From contig DAOUAM010000065.1 in the NCBI GenBank assembly GCA_034433305.1, positions 1 through 64,000 on the forward strand: 64,000 bases of DNA, in the 5' to 3' direction. Both the position numbers and the translations under genes were made by a program. Each line of letters starts with the position of its first letter. Within the stretch, counting starts at the first letter, position 1. The stretch is from DAOUAM01 sp034433305 (GTDB lineage: Bacteria > Chloroflexota > Dehalococcoidia > Lucifugimonadales > DAOUAM01). The notes below the pieces were generated by a model. It worked only from the letters and a program-made list of their open reading frames with translations. It was not told where the DNA came from and ran no database searches. Shown here one piece after another: positions 7,712-17,550 of the stretch.

Positions 7712-8374
7712 CTACAGCTTGATTATCCCGCGCTGGAGTGCCTGGGTGACGGCCTCGGTGCGGTGGCTGACGTTGAGCTTCTGGAAGATGTTGGCGACGT
7801 GGGTCTTGACGGTGCTCTCGCTGATCTTGAGCGTGGCGGCGATCTCTTTGTTGGCGGCGCCCCTGGCCATAAGCTGGAGCACCTCAATCTCCCTGTCGGA
7901 CAGGGCCTCGCCATGGGCGGGGTCGGCGCGCTGGCGTGAGAGCTGGGCGAACCTGTCCAGGAGCCTGGCGGCCACCCCAGGCTCTATGAGGGACTCGCCC
8001 CGGTGGACGGCGCGCACCGCCCTGAACAGGTCTTCCCTGGAGGCATCCTTCAGCAGGTAGCCTTTGGCCCCGGCCTCGATGGCGTCGAAGATGTACTCGT
8101 CGCTGTCGTAGGTGGTCAGCACGATGAACCTGGCATCCGGGTACTCGGTCTTTATGCGGCGCATGGCCTCCACGCCATTCAGCTCCGGCATCCGCAGGTC
8201 CATCAGTATGACATCCGGCCGTAGTTCCCGAGTCTTCTCCACGGCCTCCAGGCCATTGCGCGCCTCGCCTACCACGCTGAAGTCTTGCTGGCGTCCCAGC
8301 ATGGTGGCCAGCCCATCCCTGACCACCGTATGGTCATCCACTATCAGAATCTTGATTGGCCCCATAGTACTCAC
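7712..8374 (-). CDS. NarL/LuxR-family response regulator
   Basis: The 220-residue protein has a receiver domain (ILIVDDHTVVRDGLATML, VILMDLRMPELNG with the phosphoacceptor aspartate, GYLLKDA) and a C-terminal LuxR helix-turn-helix (LSDREIEVLQLMARGAANKE, STVKTHVANIFQKL). The start is GTG at 8374 or ATG at 8365. It lies 183 bp downstream of the histidine kinase at 8558 on the same strand and is its likely partner, in the manner of NarXL/LiaSR systems. The target genes are not identifiable from the sequence. Confidence 0.93.
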   Translation of the reverse strand: MSTMGPIKILIVDDHTVVRDGLATMLGRQQDFSVVGEARNGLEAVEKTRELRPDVILMDLRMPELNGVEAMRRIKTEYPDARFIVLTTYDSDEYIFDAIEAGAKGYLLKDASREDLFRAVRAVHRGESLIEPGVAARLLDRFAQLSRQRADPAHGEALSDREIEVLQLMARGAANKEIAATLKISESTVKTHVANIFQKLNVSHRTEAVTQALQRGIIKL

Positions 8375-8557
8375 CGTCTTTTACAACCGCGCCGAGACAT
8401 TGTCCTGAGCAGATGCGCCATCCCATCCCTTGGGCAAGTCCTTGTCCTGTTGCACTATTTTACGAAAGCCCACCGCCACCGGACTCATGGAGGAGGGAGG
8501 GGCTTTATCCAGGCAGGTACAGGGCCTGCTTTTGCGGGATGTTCCAGCGGACAGGAA

Positions 8558-11185
8558 TCAAGCTGTGGGTATGCGCACCTCTACCACGGTGCCCTTGCCG
8601 CGCTCGCTGCTTATGGTGAAGCTGCCCTTGAGCAGGCGAGCCCGCTGCTCCATGCCCATGAGGCCGAAGCCTGTCCTGTCGGGCGGCCTGGCGGGGGAGG
8701 CGCCATCCTGGCCGGCGTCCTGCGCTTTGGGGTTGAACCCCACGCCGTTGTCCCGGACCCGGAGGGTCACCGCGTCCGGCTGGAAGGCCAGGTCCACCTG
8801 CACCCGGGTGGCCTGGGCGTGGCGCCTTATGTTGATCAGGGACTCCTGGCATATGCGCAGCAGGGCCGCCTGGACATCGGGGCGCAGCTCTCGCCTGTCG
8901 CCGGAGAGGGCGAAAGTGGCCTGCTCGCGGCCCACGTCGGAGAAGCGGCGGACCTCCTCCCGCAGAGCGTCCTCCAGCGTCCTGCGGTCAAGCTCCTGGG
9001 GCAGCAGGTTCCAGACCGACCGCCGGGCCTGCTGGAGGCTCTCCCTGGCCAGGGCCTTGGCGCGGCCCAGGTGCTCTTTCAGGTCCTCCTCGCACTTCTC
9101 CTCCAGGTCCTGCTCCGCCGCCTCAAGCTGGAGCACGATGCCTGTAAGCCCCTGGGCCAGGGTATCGTGTATCTCCCGGGCCATGCGGTTGCGCTCCTCC
9201 AGCACCGCCACCTCCCGCGTTTGTTCGAATAGCTGGGCGTTCTTCATGGCCACGGCCAACTGGCTGGCCAGGGTCTGGACGGTGGACACGTCCAGGTCGT
9301 CGAAGGCGTCAAGCTCCTTGCTCTCTATGTCCAGGACTCCCACCACCTCATCGCCCTGCTTGATGGGCACGGCCAGCTCTGACCGGATGCCGTGGAAGCC
9401 CGGGTAATAGCGCGGCTCCTTGCTCACGTCGTTGGCCAGCAGCATCTCCCCAGTCTTGAACACCCAGCCCGTGATGCTGGTGGTCTCCAGGCTGAGCCGC
9501 GCGCCCCTGGCTACCCGGCCCCTGTGGTCGCCGGCGGCGGCGGTCATGACCAGTTCGTTGGAGTCGGAGTCCAGGACAACGATATTGACGAAGAAGTAGC
9601 CGAAGGTCTCGTGGAGCAGGTTAGCGACGTAAGGCAGCAGCTCGTCCAGGCTCAGCACCGAGGATATCTTCACGGCCACGTCGTTGATGGCCCGCATCTG
9701 CTCGGCCCGCCGGCGCTCCTGGCGGTAGAGCTGCTGGACCTTGTCCAGCAGGGCCTCCCTCTCCTCCAGCGACGTCTTCAGCCGCTCCTCCATCCGCTTG
9801 CGCTCGGTGATGTCCATGTAGGTCCCAACGGTGGCGGGCCTGCCCTCGTACTCAATGGGCGCGAAGCTGCCCATCACCCAGGAAGTCTCGCCTGTCCTGG
9901 TGATGACCCTGAACTCGAAGGGATGGAGGGCCTCTCCCTGCGCCATCCTCTCGGCGCCCTGCCTGACCAGCTCCCGGTCTTCGGGGTGGACGTGGGCGAG
10001 GGCTTCGCTGCCCAGCAGCTCGTTGGCCTCGAAGCGGGAGTCTGCCTGCATCTGGCTGTTTACGAAGCTGAACTTGTTGTCCTGGACAATGAACATGCCC
10101 ACGGGCGAGCTCTGGGCCAGGGCCTTGAACAGGTCTTCTGCCCGCTTGCGCTCGGTGATGTCGTGGAAGCTGGTCAGCAGCGCCGGCTGGCCGTCGAAGG
10201 TGGTGGGCTGGGCCGAAACGCTGACCCAGAAGGGGGTGCCATCCGCCTTTTTAGCCATGACCTCGCGGTTGCGCAGCCACCCATTCCGCTGGAGTTCAGC
10301 TATCGCGCTGGCGCGGTCGGCCGGGACGTAGTAGAAGTCCAGCGTCTTGCGGCCAATCATCTCCCCTGAAGAGAAGCCGAACAGCGGGCCGGCGTGCTGG
10401 TTGGCGTACAGGACTGTGCCGTCGGACAACCTGGTAAGGAGCATGGGGATGGGCACAGCCTCGACCACCGTCCTGAGGCGCTGCTCGCTCTGGTGCAGCA
10501 TGCGCTGGGCCTGTTCAAGCTGGGTGAACAGCAGAGAGTTGGCGATGGCGCCGGCGATCTGAGCGCCGATACGCTCGGCCAGGGCCAGGTCGCGCTGGGT
10601 GTAGGCGTTGGGCCTGGTGGTCTGGAGGTGGAGCGCCCCGATGGCCCTGTCGTTGGAGACCAGGGGGACGGAGATGGAGGTCCGCAGGCCGGCGCGGAAG
10701 CCAGCCACCATCAGGGGGTAGTCCCTTGCCAGCTCCTCCTCGCTGTCCATCCTCAGCAGGACTCCGGCCTTTTGGCGGACGCCCCGCTCGGTCACGGACC
10801 CGGGCAGCTTGTTGACCACCCCGTAGGCCCTGCCTGGCACCTCGACAGTGCCCGCGTGGTAGGCATCGGTGAAGATGCCCTTCTCCAGGTCCACGACGCC
10901 TATGGAAATCCTGTCGAAGGGGATGAGCTTGTGCGCTTCCTCGGCGAAGCGGCCATACACCTGGCTTATGTCCAGGGAGGAGCTGATGATGCGGCCTATC
11001 TCGGCCATCACCGCATGCTCATGGGCCAGCCGTCGCGCCTCCTCCTCGCTCTCCTGTAGCTCCCGGCTGCGCAGGGCTACCCGCCGCGCCAGTTGAGCAT
11101 AGGACTCCCTGTGCCTGGCCCCCGCCGGGCTGGACTTCCTGCCCTTGAGGAAGCCCAGCACCTTGCCCCAAGGTGTCGGACTCAC
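8558..11185 (-). CDS. sensor histidine kinase, GAF-PAS-PAS-GAF-HisKA_3-HATPase
   Basis: The 875-residue cytoplasmic kinase has, in order, a GAF domain (about 60-230), a PAS domain (about 240-355), a second PAS domain (about 360-475), a second GAF domain (about 500-660), the HisKA_3 dimerisation helix with the phosphoacceptor in RNRMAREIHDTLAQGLTGIV, and a HATPase with RVRDNGVGFNP and FGLMGMEQRA. No membrane helices are evident, so the signal is internal, possibly redox or a small ligand. I prefer GTG at 11185 (AGGAGGGCTT upstream) over the frame opening at 11233, because the promoter at 11274-11246 would leave almost no leader for the longer form. Confidence 0.9.
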   Translation of the reverse strand: MSPTPWGKVLGFLKGRKSSPAGARHRESYAQLARRVALRSRELQESEEEARRLAHEHAVMAEIGRIISSSLDISQVYGRFAEEAHKLIPFDRISIGVVDLEKGIFTDAYHAGTVEVPGRAYGVVNKLPGSVTERGVRQKAGVLLRMDSEEELARDYPLMVAGFRAGLRTSISVPLVSNDRAIGALHLQTTRPNAYTQRDLALAERIGAQIAGAIANSLLFTQLEQAQRMLHQSEQRLRTVVEAVPIPMLLTRLSDGTVLYANQHAGPLFGFSSGEMIGRKTLDFYYVPADRASAIAELQRNGWLRNREVMAKKADGTPFWVSVSAQPTTFDGQPALLTSFHDITERKRAEDLFKALAQSSPVGMFIVQDNKFSFVNSQMQADSRFEANELLGSEALAHVHPEDRELVRQGAERMAQGEALHPFEFRVITRTGETSWVMGSFAPIEYEGRPATVGTYMDITERKRMEERLKTSLEEREALLDKVQQLYRQERRRAEQMRAINDVAVKISSVLSLDELLPYVANLLHETFGYFFVNIVVLDSDSNELVMTAAAGDHRGRVARGARLSLETTSITGWVFKTGEMLLANDVSKEPRYYPGFHGIRSELAVPIKQGDEVVGVLDIESKELDAFDDLDVSTVQTLASQLAVAMKNAQLFEQTREVAVLEERNRMAREIHDTLAQGLTGIVLQLEAAEQDLEEKCEEDLKEHLGRAKALARESLQQARRSVWNLLPQELDRRTLEDALREEVRRFSDVGREQATFALSGDRRELRPDVQAALLRICQESLINIRRHAQATRVQVDLAFQPDAVTLRVRDNGVGFNPKAQDAGQDGASPARPPDRTGFGLMGMEQRARLLKGSFTISSERGKGTVVEVRIPTA

Positions 11186-11245
11186 AAGCCCTCCTGCCCT
11201 CGACCCTGCCGAGGGCTTTCCAGAGCAATTCACCCCGCAGGCACC

Positions 11246-11274
11246 AGTTTAGGGCCGCGCCAGGCAGCCGTCAA
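11246..11274 (-). promoter_or_regulatory. sigma-70-type promoter of the histidine kinase
   Basis: On the minus strand TTGACG (11274-11269) and TAAACT (11251-11246) are separated by exactly 17 bp. Predicted transcription starts near 11239, about 50 bases before the GTG at 11185. Confidence 0.65.
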
Positions 11275-11461
11275 GGAATGGCCCCTGGGTGGAGGAGGGC
11301 GGGTCATACCCGTGGGGGATAGGAAGTTCGATAGGTAGGGCGATAGGCCCATCGGCCTCTTGTCAGCCGCATAATCAAGTGCATGGCCGATGTTGTTCTC
11401 CTGGGCGGGAGGCACAATCAAAGTGCAGCAAGTCGTCAGTAGCTGCGCCCAGGAGACGCCA

Positions 11462-12079
11462 ATGAACAAGACAATAGCCTTCCAAGCCACAACAGCCATA
11501 GTTGCCGCCGAGCGGCCCGTTTGCCTTCAGGTCTGGAAGAAGGAGTACTCCAGGCTCCTCTCCCGGCTGGCTCCGGTGGCGCTGGTGCTGGGACTGTCCG
11601 GTGTGATGGTATGGGCCATGTTCCAGTACCGGGACGCTGTGAATGGCCTTGGCCCCTGGCGCTACGCAGGAGTATTCCTGGCCGAGCTGGGCAACAGCGC
11701 GGCTGTGCTGTTCCCGACGCCCGGCCCTGCCATCACTCTGAGCATGGCCCTGGTCCTCAACCCCTTGCTGGTCGGGGTCATCGGCGGCGTTGGAGCGACG
11801 CTGGGTGAACTGACCGGCTACTACCTGGGCGCCAGGGGAGGCAAGATGCTGGAGGGTGGCAGGATATACCGGCGCTTCAACTCCCTGGCCGGACGGCGGA
11901 TTGGCCTGGCCCTGTTCACCTTCTCCCTGATGCCGCTGCCCTTCGACTTCGCCGGGCTGTGGGCCGGCACGACCAGGTACCCGGTCACCAGGTTCCTGGC
12001 AGCCATCGTGGTGGGGAAGATAGTGAGGGTGACGGTGGTGTCCTACGCGGCCTCCTATGGCCTGGGCTGGCTGGCCTAG
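11462..12079 (+). CDS. VTT/SNARE-associated (DedA-like) membrane protein
   Basis: The 205-residue protein starts MNKTIAFQATTAIVAAERPV; the ATG at 11462 follows GGAGACGCCA. It has about five membrane helices. The motif ELGNSAAVLFPTPGP and the GGVGATLGELTGYYLGARGG segment are characteristic of the VTT domain, whose members act as lipid scramblases or transporters in eukaryotes and as membrane-homeostasis proteins in bacteria. It is a single gene with a strong terminator-like palindrome directly after its stop. Confidence 0.82.
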   Translation: MNKTIAFQATTAIVAAERPVCLQVWKKEYSRLLSRLAPVALVLGLSGVMVWAMFQYRDAVNGLGPWRYAGVFLAELGNSAAVLFPTPGPAITLSMALVLNPLLVGVIGGVGATLGELTGYYLGARGGKMLEGGRIYRRFNSLAGRRIGLALFTFSLMPLPFDFAGLWAGTTRYPVTRFLAAIVVGKIVRVTVVSYAASYGLGWLA

Positions 12080-12092
12080 CCACCCGACGCGC

Positions 12093-12126
12093 GCCAGGGG
12101 GGCGGCCCATGGGCCGCCCCCCTGGC
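12093..12126. terminator. 34-bp perfect palindrome after the VTT gene
   Basis: GCCAGGGGGGCGGCCCA and its exact reverse complement meet without a loop, 14 bp after the stop codon, followed by ATTT. It probably ends transcription of the VTT gene. Confidence 0.6.
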
Positions 12127-12220
12127 ATTTCAGCGACCTTCCCTCTCTCCACGCGTGTAGGGGGGAACGGGGTGAGGTCAGCCCAGCCTGCCATGTGCGC
12201 CGCATCCCTCGGCCCGGGTC

Positions 12221-12288
12221 CTCACGCATGCTCTCAGGCCCTCAGTTCGGCTTGTAACGCCACTGTAACGCTCCGGTGTTGCTATTAG
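12221..12288 (+). promoter_or_regulatory. direct-repeat operator and promoter of the FMN-barrel gene
   Basis: TGTAACGC begins at 12253 and again at 12264, 11 bp apart. A CTCACGC box lies upstream at 12221. TGCTATTAG at 12280-12288 resembles an extended -10 box and would start transcription about 25 bases ahead of the ATG at 12320. Confidence 0.55.
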
Positions 12289-12319
12289 TCCAGGCATGGT
12301 CCAACTGGAGGTATTTGTA

Positions 12320-13003
12320 ATGCCCCAGCACCCGGTGTTGGCAGACCCTGCTTCTTTCATAAAGCGGCTCTGGTTGGATGTCGGAGGCAGCGATGGCCCG
12401 GAGTGGCGCTGGCTTGTGCAGCACATCCAGAGCGGGTGGCCAGGCGATTTCAGCGGACCGGATAGGGTGGTGGAGTCCGTAGCCGGCGCGGCCCAGGTGA
12501 CGCCTGCCGAGTACGTGGCCCCGGCCTCCAGGGAGCAGGGGGACAGGGAGGCCGTGGTCAGGTTCCTGGAGCAGCATGCCGCCATGACGGTGGCCGCCAC
12601 AGGCCCTCATGGCACGCCGTGGGCGACTCCAGTGTTCTACGTCAACGACGGCTTGCGCCTCTACTGGCTGGGCAGCCCTCGCAGTCGCCTTGGCGCTTGC
12701 CTGGAGGCCAACCCGCGCGCGGCGGCCACCATCATCGGCCCTGCCCCGGCGTGGCACCTGATGCAGGGCATCCAGGTGGAGGGCAGGGTGTCCCTGGTGT
12801 CCTCCTGGAAAGAGTACTTCCGCTGCGCCAGGCTCTTCGTCCGCAAGTTCCCTGGCTTCAGCCGCCAGCTCGTGGCCGGCGCGTCGGCGCACCGCGTGCG
12901 TGACATGGCCCAGCGCCGCTTCTACGTGCTGGAGAGCGAGCGCCTCTGGTTCACCGACCACTCGCGAGGCTTCGGCGCTCGCGTGGAGCTGGACTGCCGG
13001 TGA
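12320..13003 (+). CDS. pyridoxamine 5'-phosphate oxidase-like FMN split-barrel protein
   Basis: The 227-residue protein starts MPQHPVLADPASFIKRLWLD. I chose the ATG at 12320 because GGAGG lies 8 bp upstream. After an N-terminal extension of about 85 residues, the FMN-binding split barrel is recognisable from MTVAATGPHGTPWATPVFYV, LYWLGSPRSR and GIQVEGRVSLVSS. Family members use FMN, F420 or heme in small-molecule redox reactions. The substrate is unknown. The gene is preceded by an 11-bp direct-repeat operator also found before the por operon. Confidence 0.8.
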   Translation: MPQHPVLADPASFIKRLWLDVGGSDGPEWRWLVQHIQSGWPGDFSGPDRVVESVAGAAQVTPAEYVAPASREQGDREAVVRFLEQHAAMTVAATGPHGTPWATPVFYVNDGLRLYWLGSPRSRLGACLEANPRAAATIIGPAPAWHLMQGIQVEGRVSLVSSWKEYFRCARLFVRKFPGFSRQLVAGASAHRVRDMAQRRFYVLESERLWFTDHSRGFGARVELDCR

Positions 13004-13028
13004 GGGGCGAGGGTGACATGCGGCGTTC

Positions 13029-13093
13029 CTCACGCGTTTTTCACGTCCGTGGCCCCTGTCTTCACGGTTACATCACGCGAGACTGGTGAGAAT
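13029..13093 (+). promoter_or_regulatory. four-box 11-bp direct-repeat promoter (P1) of the PAS-LuxR gene
   Basis: Boxes CTCACGC (13029), TTCACGT (13040), TTCACGG (13061) and ATCACGC (13072) are spaced 11, 21 and 11 bp. The -10-like GAGAAT begins at 13088, 16 bp after the start of the last box. The same geometry recurs at 21859 and 26163. Confidence 0.8.
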
Positions 13094-13136
13094 GAGATGA
13101 GAGCATCTGTCAGCGCCGCTAGCTAAAGGAGGAGCT

Positions 13137-13826
13137 ATGTTGGAGCAGAGGCGTGAGGGGCCACCAGCTGTGCCGATGCAGGACATGGTGACCGACGATG
13201 GCCTGTTCCTGGTGGACGGCTCCCAGCGGGTAGTCTACTGGAGCGAGAGCGCCCAGCGCATCCTGGGCTATGGCCCGCAAGACGTGCTGGGCAAGCACTG
13301 CTACGAGGTGATCCGGGGCCGCGACTCCTACAACTTCCGGTTCTGCCGTCCCAACTGCCCCGTTATCGAGAACGCCCGGCGGGGGCGCTCCACGCCCAAC
13401 TACGACCTGCTGTGCACGACGCCGGCCGGTGAGTCCAGGTACCTGAACATGAGCACCGCTGTGCTCAAGGAGGGCCGGGGCCAGGTCCACGTGCTGCACA
13501 TGTTCAGGGATGTCACCGCCCGCAGGAAGAGCGAGGAGTTCGCGCGCAAGGCCAGCTCCGCCCTGCGCAAGCTCTTCGGCGAGGACGGCGAGGCCAGGTC
13601 GGCGCTGGCGGTCCACCACAACGGCGCGCCACAGCCCAGGCTATCGCGGCGGGAGACGGAGGTGCTGCGGCTGCTGGCGGCCGGCATGACGACCCAGAAG
13701 ATAGCCGAGGCGCTGAACATCCGGCCCATCACGGCCCGCAACCATGTCGCCCGTGTCCTTTCCAAGCTGGGCGTCGAGAACCGCCTCCAGGCGGTCGTGT
13801 ACGCATCCCACCACGGGCTGATCTGA
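13137..13826 (+). CDS. PAS-LuxR transcriptional regulator with a cysteine cluster
   Basis: The 229-residue protein starts at an ATG preceded by AAGGAGGAGCT. Residues about 15-130 form a PAS domain (GLFLVDGSQRVVYWSESAQR, ILGYGPQDVLGKHCYEVI). Within it, C at HCYEV and the pair FCRPNCPV form a cysteine set that is common in this regulator type and could hold a redox centre or metal; that is inference. The C-terminus is a LuxR helix-turn-helix (LSRRETEVLRLLAAGMTTQK, ITARNHVARVLSKLGVENRL). It is not a receiver protein, so signalling is through the PAS domain. The P1 operator lies directly upstream. Confidence 0.88.
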   Translation: MLEQRREGPPAVPMQDMVTDDGLFLVDGSQRVVYWSESAQRILGYGPQDVLGKHCYEVIRGRDSYNFRFCRPNCPVIENARRGRSTPNYDLLCTTPAGESRYLNMSTAVLKEGRGQVHVLHMFRDVTARRKSEEFARKASSALRKLFGEDGEARSALAVHHNGAPQPRLSRRETEVLRLLAAGMTTQKIAEALNIRPITARNHVARVLSKLGVENRLQAVVYASHHGLI

Positions 13827-13864
13827 CCACGCTGCCCATACCCGGGCCGGAGAGGAGGAGTCCC

Positions 13865-14410
13865 ATGAACAGGGGAAGAGCACAGCTCCTGGACATCGCC
13901 ATATTGATGGCAGTGGGGGTGGCGGTGCCCATAGCCCTTCTTGCCATCCTGTACCTGGGCCGCGTCCGGCCACCCTCGGAGGCGCTGATGGTCATGCTGG
14001 GTGTATATGTGGCCGGCCTGGTATGGCTGGCGCTGCACCTGGGCCTCTTCAGCCAGGAGGCCCAGCGCCAACCCTCGGAAGCGCGGCCCAGGATGCGCCA
14101 GGCTATGGTCGCCCTGGCGGAGTCGCTGGGGCTGGAGTTGGTCTATGGCGTGCCCCCTCCGCCGTCCGCCTTTTCCGTGGAAGTCGTGGACGCGACGGCA
14201 CGCTGCCCGCTGGGCCTGAAGGTCGGGGATAGGTTGGGAGTGGACGCCGAAGGCCGGTTTTCCTCGGCCCTTTGCAGCGCGGCGGTGGCGGCGCTGTTCC
14301 CGGTCCTGGCCGACCCTTCCAATGACGCCAGGGCCACGTGTCGCTGCCCCGTAGCCGCCGGTGGCCTGACCTTTCGCGTCCAGCCTGCCACGGCGGCCGG
14401 CGTTGCCTGA
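13865..14410 (+). CDS. two-helix membrane protein with a TIGR04076-like domain
   Basis: The 181-residue protein starts MNRGRAQLLDIAILMAVGVA after GGAGAGGAGGAGTCCC. Two membrane helices (about residues 10-32 and 38-60) precede a soluble domain. The soluble part carries CPLGLKVGDRLGVDAEGRFS, then a cysteine (SSALC), then ALFPVLA and CRCPVAAGGLTFRV. This order is that of the small TIGR04076 family, which normally stands alone without a membrane anchor. It lies 38 bp after the PAS-LuxR gene and probably shares its transcript. The function is unknown. Confidence 0.65.
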   Translation: MNRGRAQLLDIAILMAVGVAVPIALLAILYLGRVRPPSEALMVMLGVYVAGLVWLALHLGLFSQEAQRQPSEARPRMRQAMVALAESLGLELVYGVPPPPSAFSVEVVDATARCPLGLKVGDRLGVDAEGRFSSALCSAAVAALFPVLADPSNDARATCRCPVAAGGLTFRVQPATAAGVA

Positions 14411-14504
14411 CCACGGGCCTCGGGCCTGTCCAGCACCTTGAGCAAACTCTGGGCATCCCCGCCAGGGGATGTGCCTGCACCAGGACAACACAGGAGGACA
14501 TGGA

Positions 14505-14987
14505 ATGCCAGGCAAGGTATATGTGAGGTCGAGGATCAACGGAGAGCCAGTGGACTTTCTGTGTGAGCCTCGGCAGAGCCTGCTGGAGTGTCTGAGGGAT
14601 ATACTGCACCTCACCGGCACCAAGGAGGGCTGTAACGACGGCAACTGTGGCGCTTGCACCGTTATCATGGATGGCCGGATGGTCAACTCCTGCCTGGTGC
14701 TGGGTGTGGAGGCCGCAGGGAAGGACATAACCACGGTGGAGGGCATCGCGCCCAGGGGCGGCCTGCACCCCATCCAGCAGGCCTTCCTGGAAAACGCGGC
14801 GCTCCAGTGCGGCTTCTGCACGCCTGGCTTCATCGTCGCCACCAAGGCGTTGCTGGACGTTGACCCCAACCCCACGGAGCGCAGGGTGAGGCACTGGCTC
14901 TCCGGCAACCTGTGCCGCTGCACGGGCTACGACAAGATCGTGCGGGCGGTGCTGGACGCAGCGGCCAGGATGCCGGCCAAACAGTGA
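14505..14987 (+). CDS. 2Fe-2S subunit of a molybdenum hydroxylase (CoxS/XdhC-type small subunit)
   Basis: The 160-residue protein starts MPGKVYVRSRINGEPVDFLC after CAGGAGGACATGGA. It has a plant-type [2Fe-2S] domain (KEGCNDGNCGACTVIMDG) and a C-terminal [2Fe-2S] domain (QCGFCTPGFIVATKAL, NLCRCTGYDKIVRAV), both intact. These subunits pass electrons from the molybdopterin subunit to FAD or another acceptor. The matching large subunit is not adjacent; one is encoded at 55299-57614. No FAD subunit is in the window. Confidence 0.92.
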   Translation: MPGKVYVRSRINGEPVDFLCEPRQSLLECLRDILHLTGTKEGCNDGNCGACTVIMDGRMVNSCLVLGVEAAGKDITTVEGIAPRGGLHPIQQAFLENAALQCGFCTPGFIVATKALLDVDPNPTERRVRHWLSGNLCRCTGYDKIVRAVLDAAARMPAKQ

Positions 14988-15066
14988 TGACAACTGGCGC
15001 GTCTGGCGCTGTACCCAGAGGGGCCATCAGTCCTCTCCCGTCAGGGGCTTAATGGACCGTGCATTC

Positions 15067-15228
15067 CAGGGCCAGGGCAGGCACAAGGCCGTAAAGCCGT
15101 AGGGGCAACCCCTTCGGCTGTGCTCAGGGCAGGCCCTCGTGGTTGCCCAGGGCAGGCACAAGGCCTGCCCCTGCAAGACGGCCTGCCGTGTGTAGCGTTT
15201 TCAAACAGGACGGGTATAAGTCTCGGAG
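15067..15228 (+). repeat. dispersed repeat family 3, copy B
   Basis: It contains GGGGCAACC and GGTTGCCC as inverted halves, GGGCAGGCACAAGGCCTGCC as a hairpin, and ends in TTCAAACAGGACGGGTATAA. The same parts in the same order occur at 1384-1505, and the GGGGCAACC/GGTTGCCC part recurs near 28712-28732. Confidence 0.65.
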
Positions 15229-15311
15229 GGAGTCCTGGTCAAGGTGTGGTCTGCTATGGAATGGAAAGCATTCACCATCCTCTGCATCTGTACCACTGGC
15301 CGCAGGGGGTA

Positions 15312-15397
15312 GCGAGGCCCCGTGGATGGCCTCGCCGCGCCCCGCTCGCCGACGACCAGCCGAGTGGGGCGCTCTGTTTCTGGCGGGAACGCCAGAA
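15312..15397 (+). ncRNA. candidate structured leader (three tandem hairpins)
   Basis: Hairpin 1 pairs GCGAGGCC (15312-15319) with GGCCTCGC (15328-15335). Hairpin 2 pairs GCGCCCCGCTCG (15337-15348) with CGAGTGGGGCGC (15361-15372), 12 pairs including one G-U. Hairpin 3 pairs TTCTGGCG (15378-15385) with CGCCAGAA (15390-15397) around GGAA, and the ribosome binding site follows immediately. I do not recognise a known riboswitch class. Confidence 0.5.
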
Positions 15398-15423
15398 GGA
15401 GATTCCGGGAAAGGAGCCAGTGG

Positions 15424-17187
<1,764 letters not shown>

Positions 17188-17261
17188 TGCCCGCCAGCCA
17201 TGGCGTGTGGCTAAGCAGGTGGCCACGGATGATATGGACTTTTGTGCTTCGGCGGGGTGCC

Positions 17262-17390
17262 CTGCCCCCTTCCTGGCCTTCCCCCACAGGAGGCAGGGAC
17301 TGTCCTCGCCCCCTCTGGGGGAGAGTTAGACCTGTCCCCTCGGCAGGCTCGGGACAGGCTCTGAGCCTGCCGAAGGAGAGGGGGCTGACG
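17262..17390 (-). repeat. dispersed repeat family 4, inverted copy
   Basis: On the minus strand it reads CCCCCTCTCCTTCGGCAGGC, later CCCCCAGAGGGGGCGAGGAC and GGGGGAAGGCCAGGAAGGGG, the same order of parts as the plus-strand copies at 57755, 59942 and 61192. Confidence 0.7.
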
Positions 17391-17510
17391 CTGGCACCTG
17401 AAAGTGCATATCAATTCAGGCTACATGCTTAGCTGCCTGGCGCCACTGGCGACAGGCAAGGTTGGTGCATCCGCACCTAGTTTCGGGGGCGCCGTACAAC
17501 TACATTGTAA

Positions 17511-17524
17511 GTGATGATTATCAC
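17511..17524. promoter_or_regulatory. Crp/Fnr-like palindrome upstream of the cytochrome oxidase operon
   Basis: GTGAT, a 4-base spacer GATT and ATCAC form a perfect inverted repeat with the spacing of FNR/DNR-type sites. It lies 40-55 bp before the possible starts of coxB. Confidence 0.5.
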
Positions 17525-17550
17525 AAGCTAGGCGTAATCCGCCGCTGGCT

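Larger units (their letters stand above)
14988..15423. other. intergenic region: repeat plus structured leader of the reductase gene
   Basis: No gene is supportable here. About 15067-15228 is a copy of repeat family 3. From 15312 to 15397 there are three consecutive hairpins directly ahead of the nitrite/sulfite reductase ribosome binding site. Confidence 0.6.
17188..17550. other. intergenic region: repeat copy and Crp/Fnr-like palindrome
   Basis: About 17262-17390 is an inverted copy of repeat family 4. GTGAT-GATT-ATCAC at 17511-17524 is a perfect inverted repeat ahead of the cytochrome oxidase genes. No gene is supportable. Confidence 0.6.
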
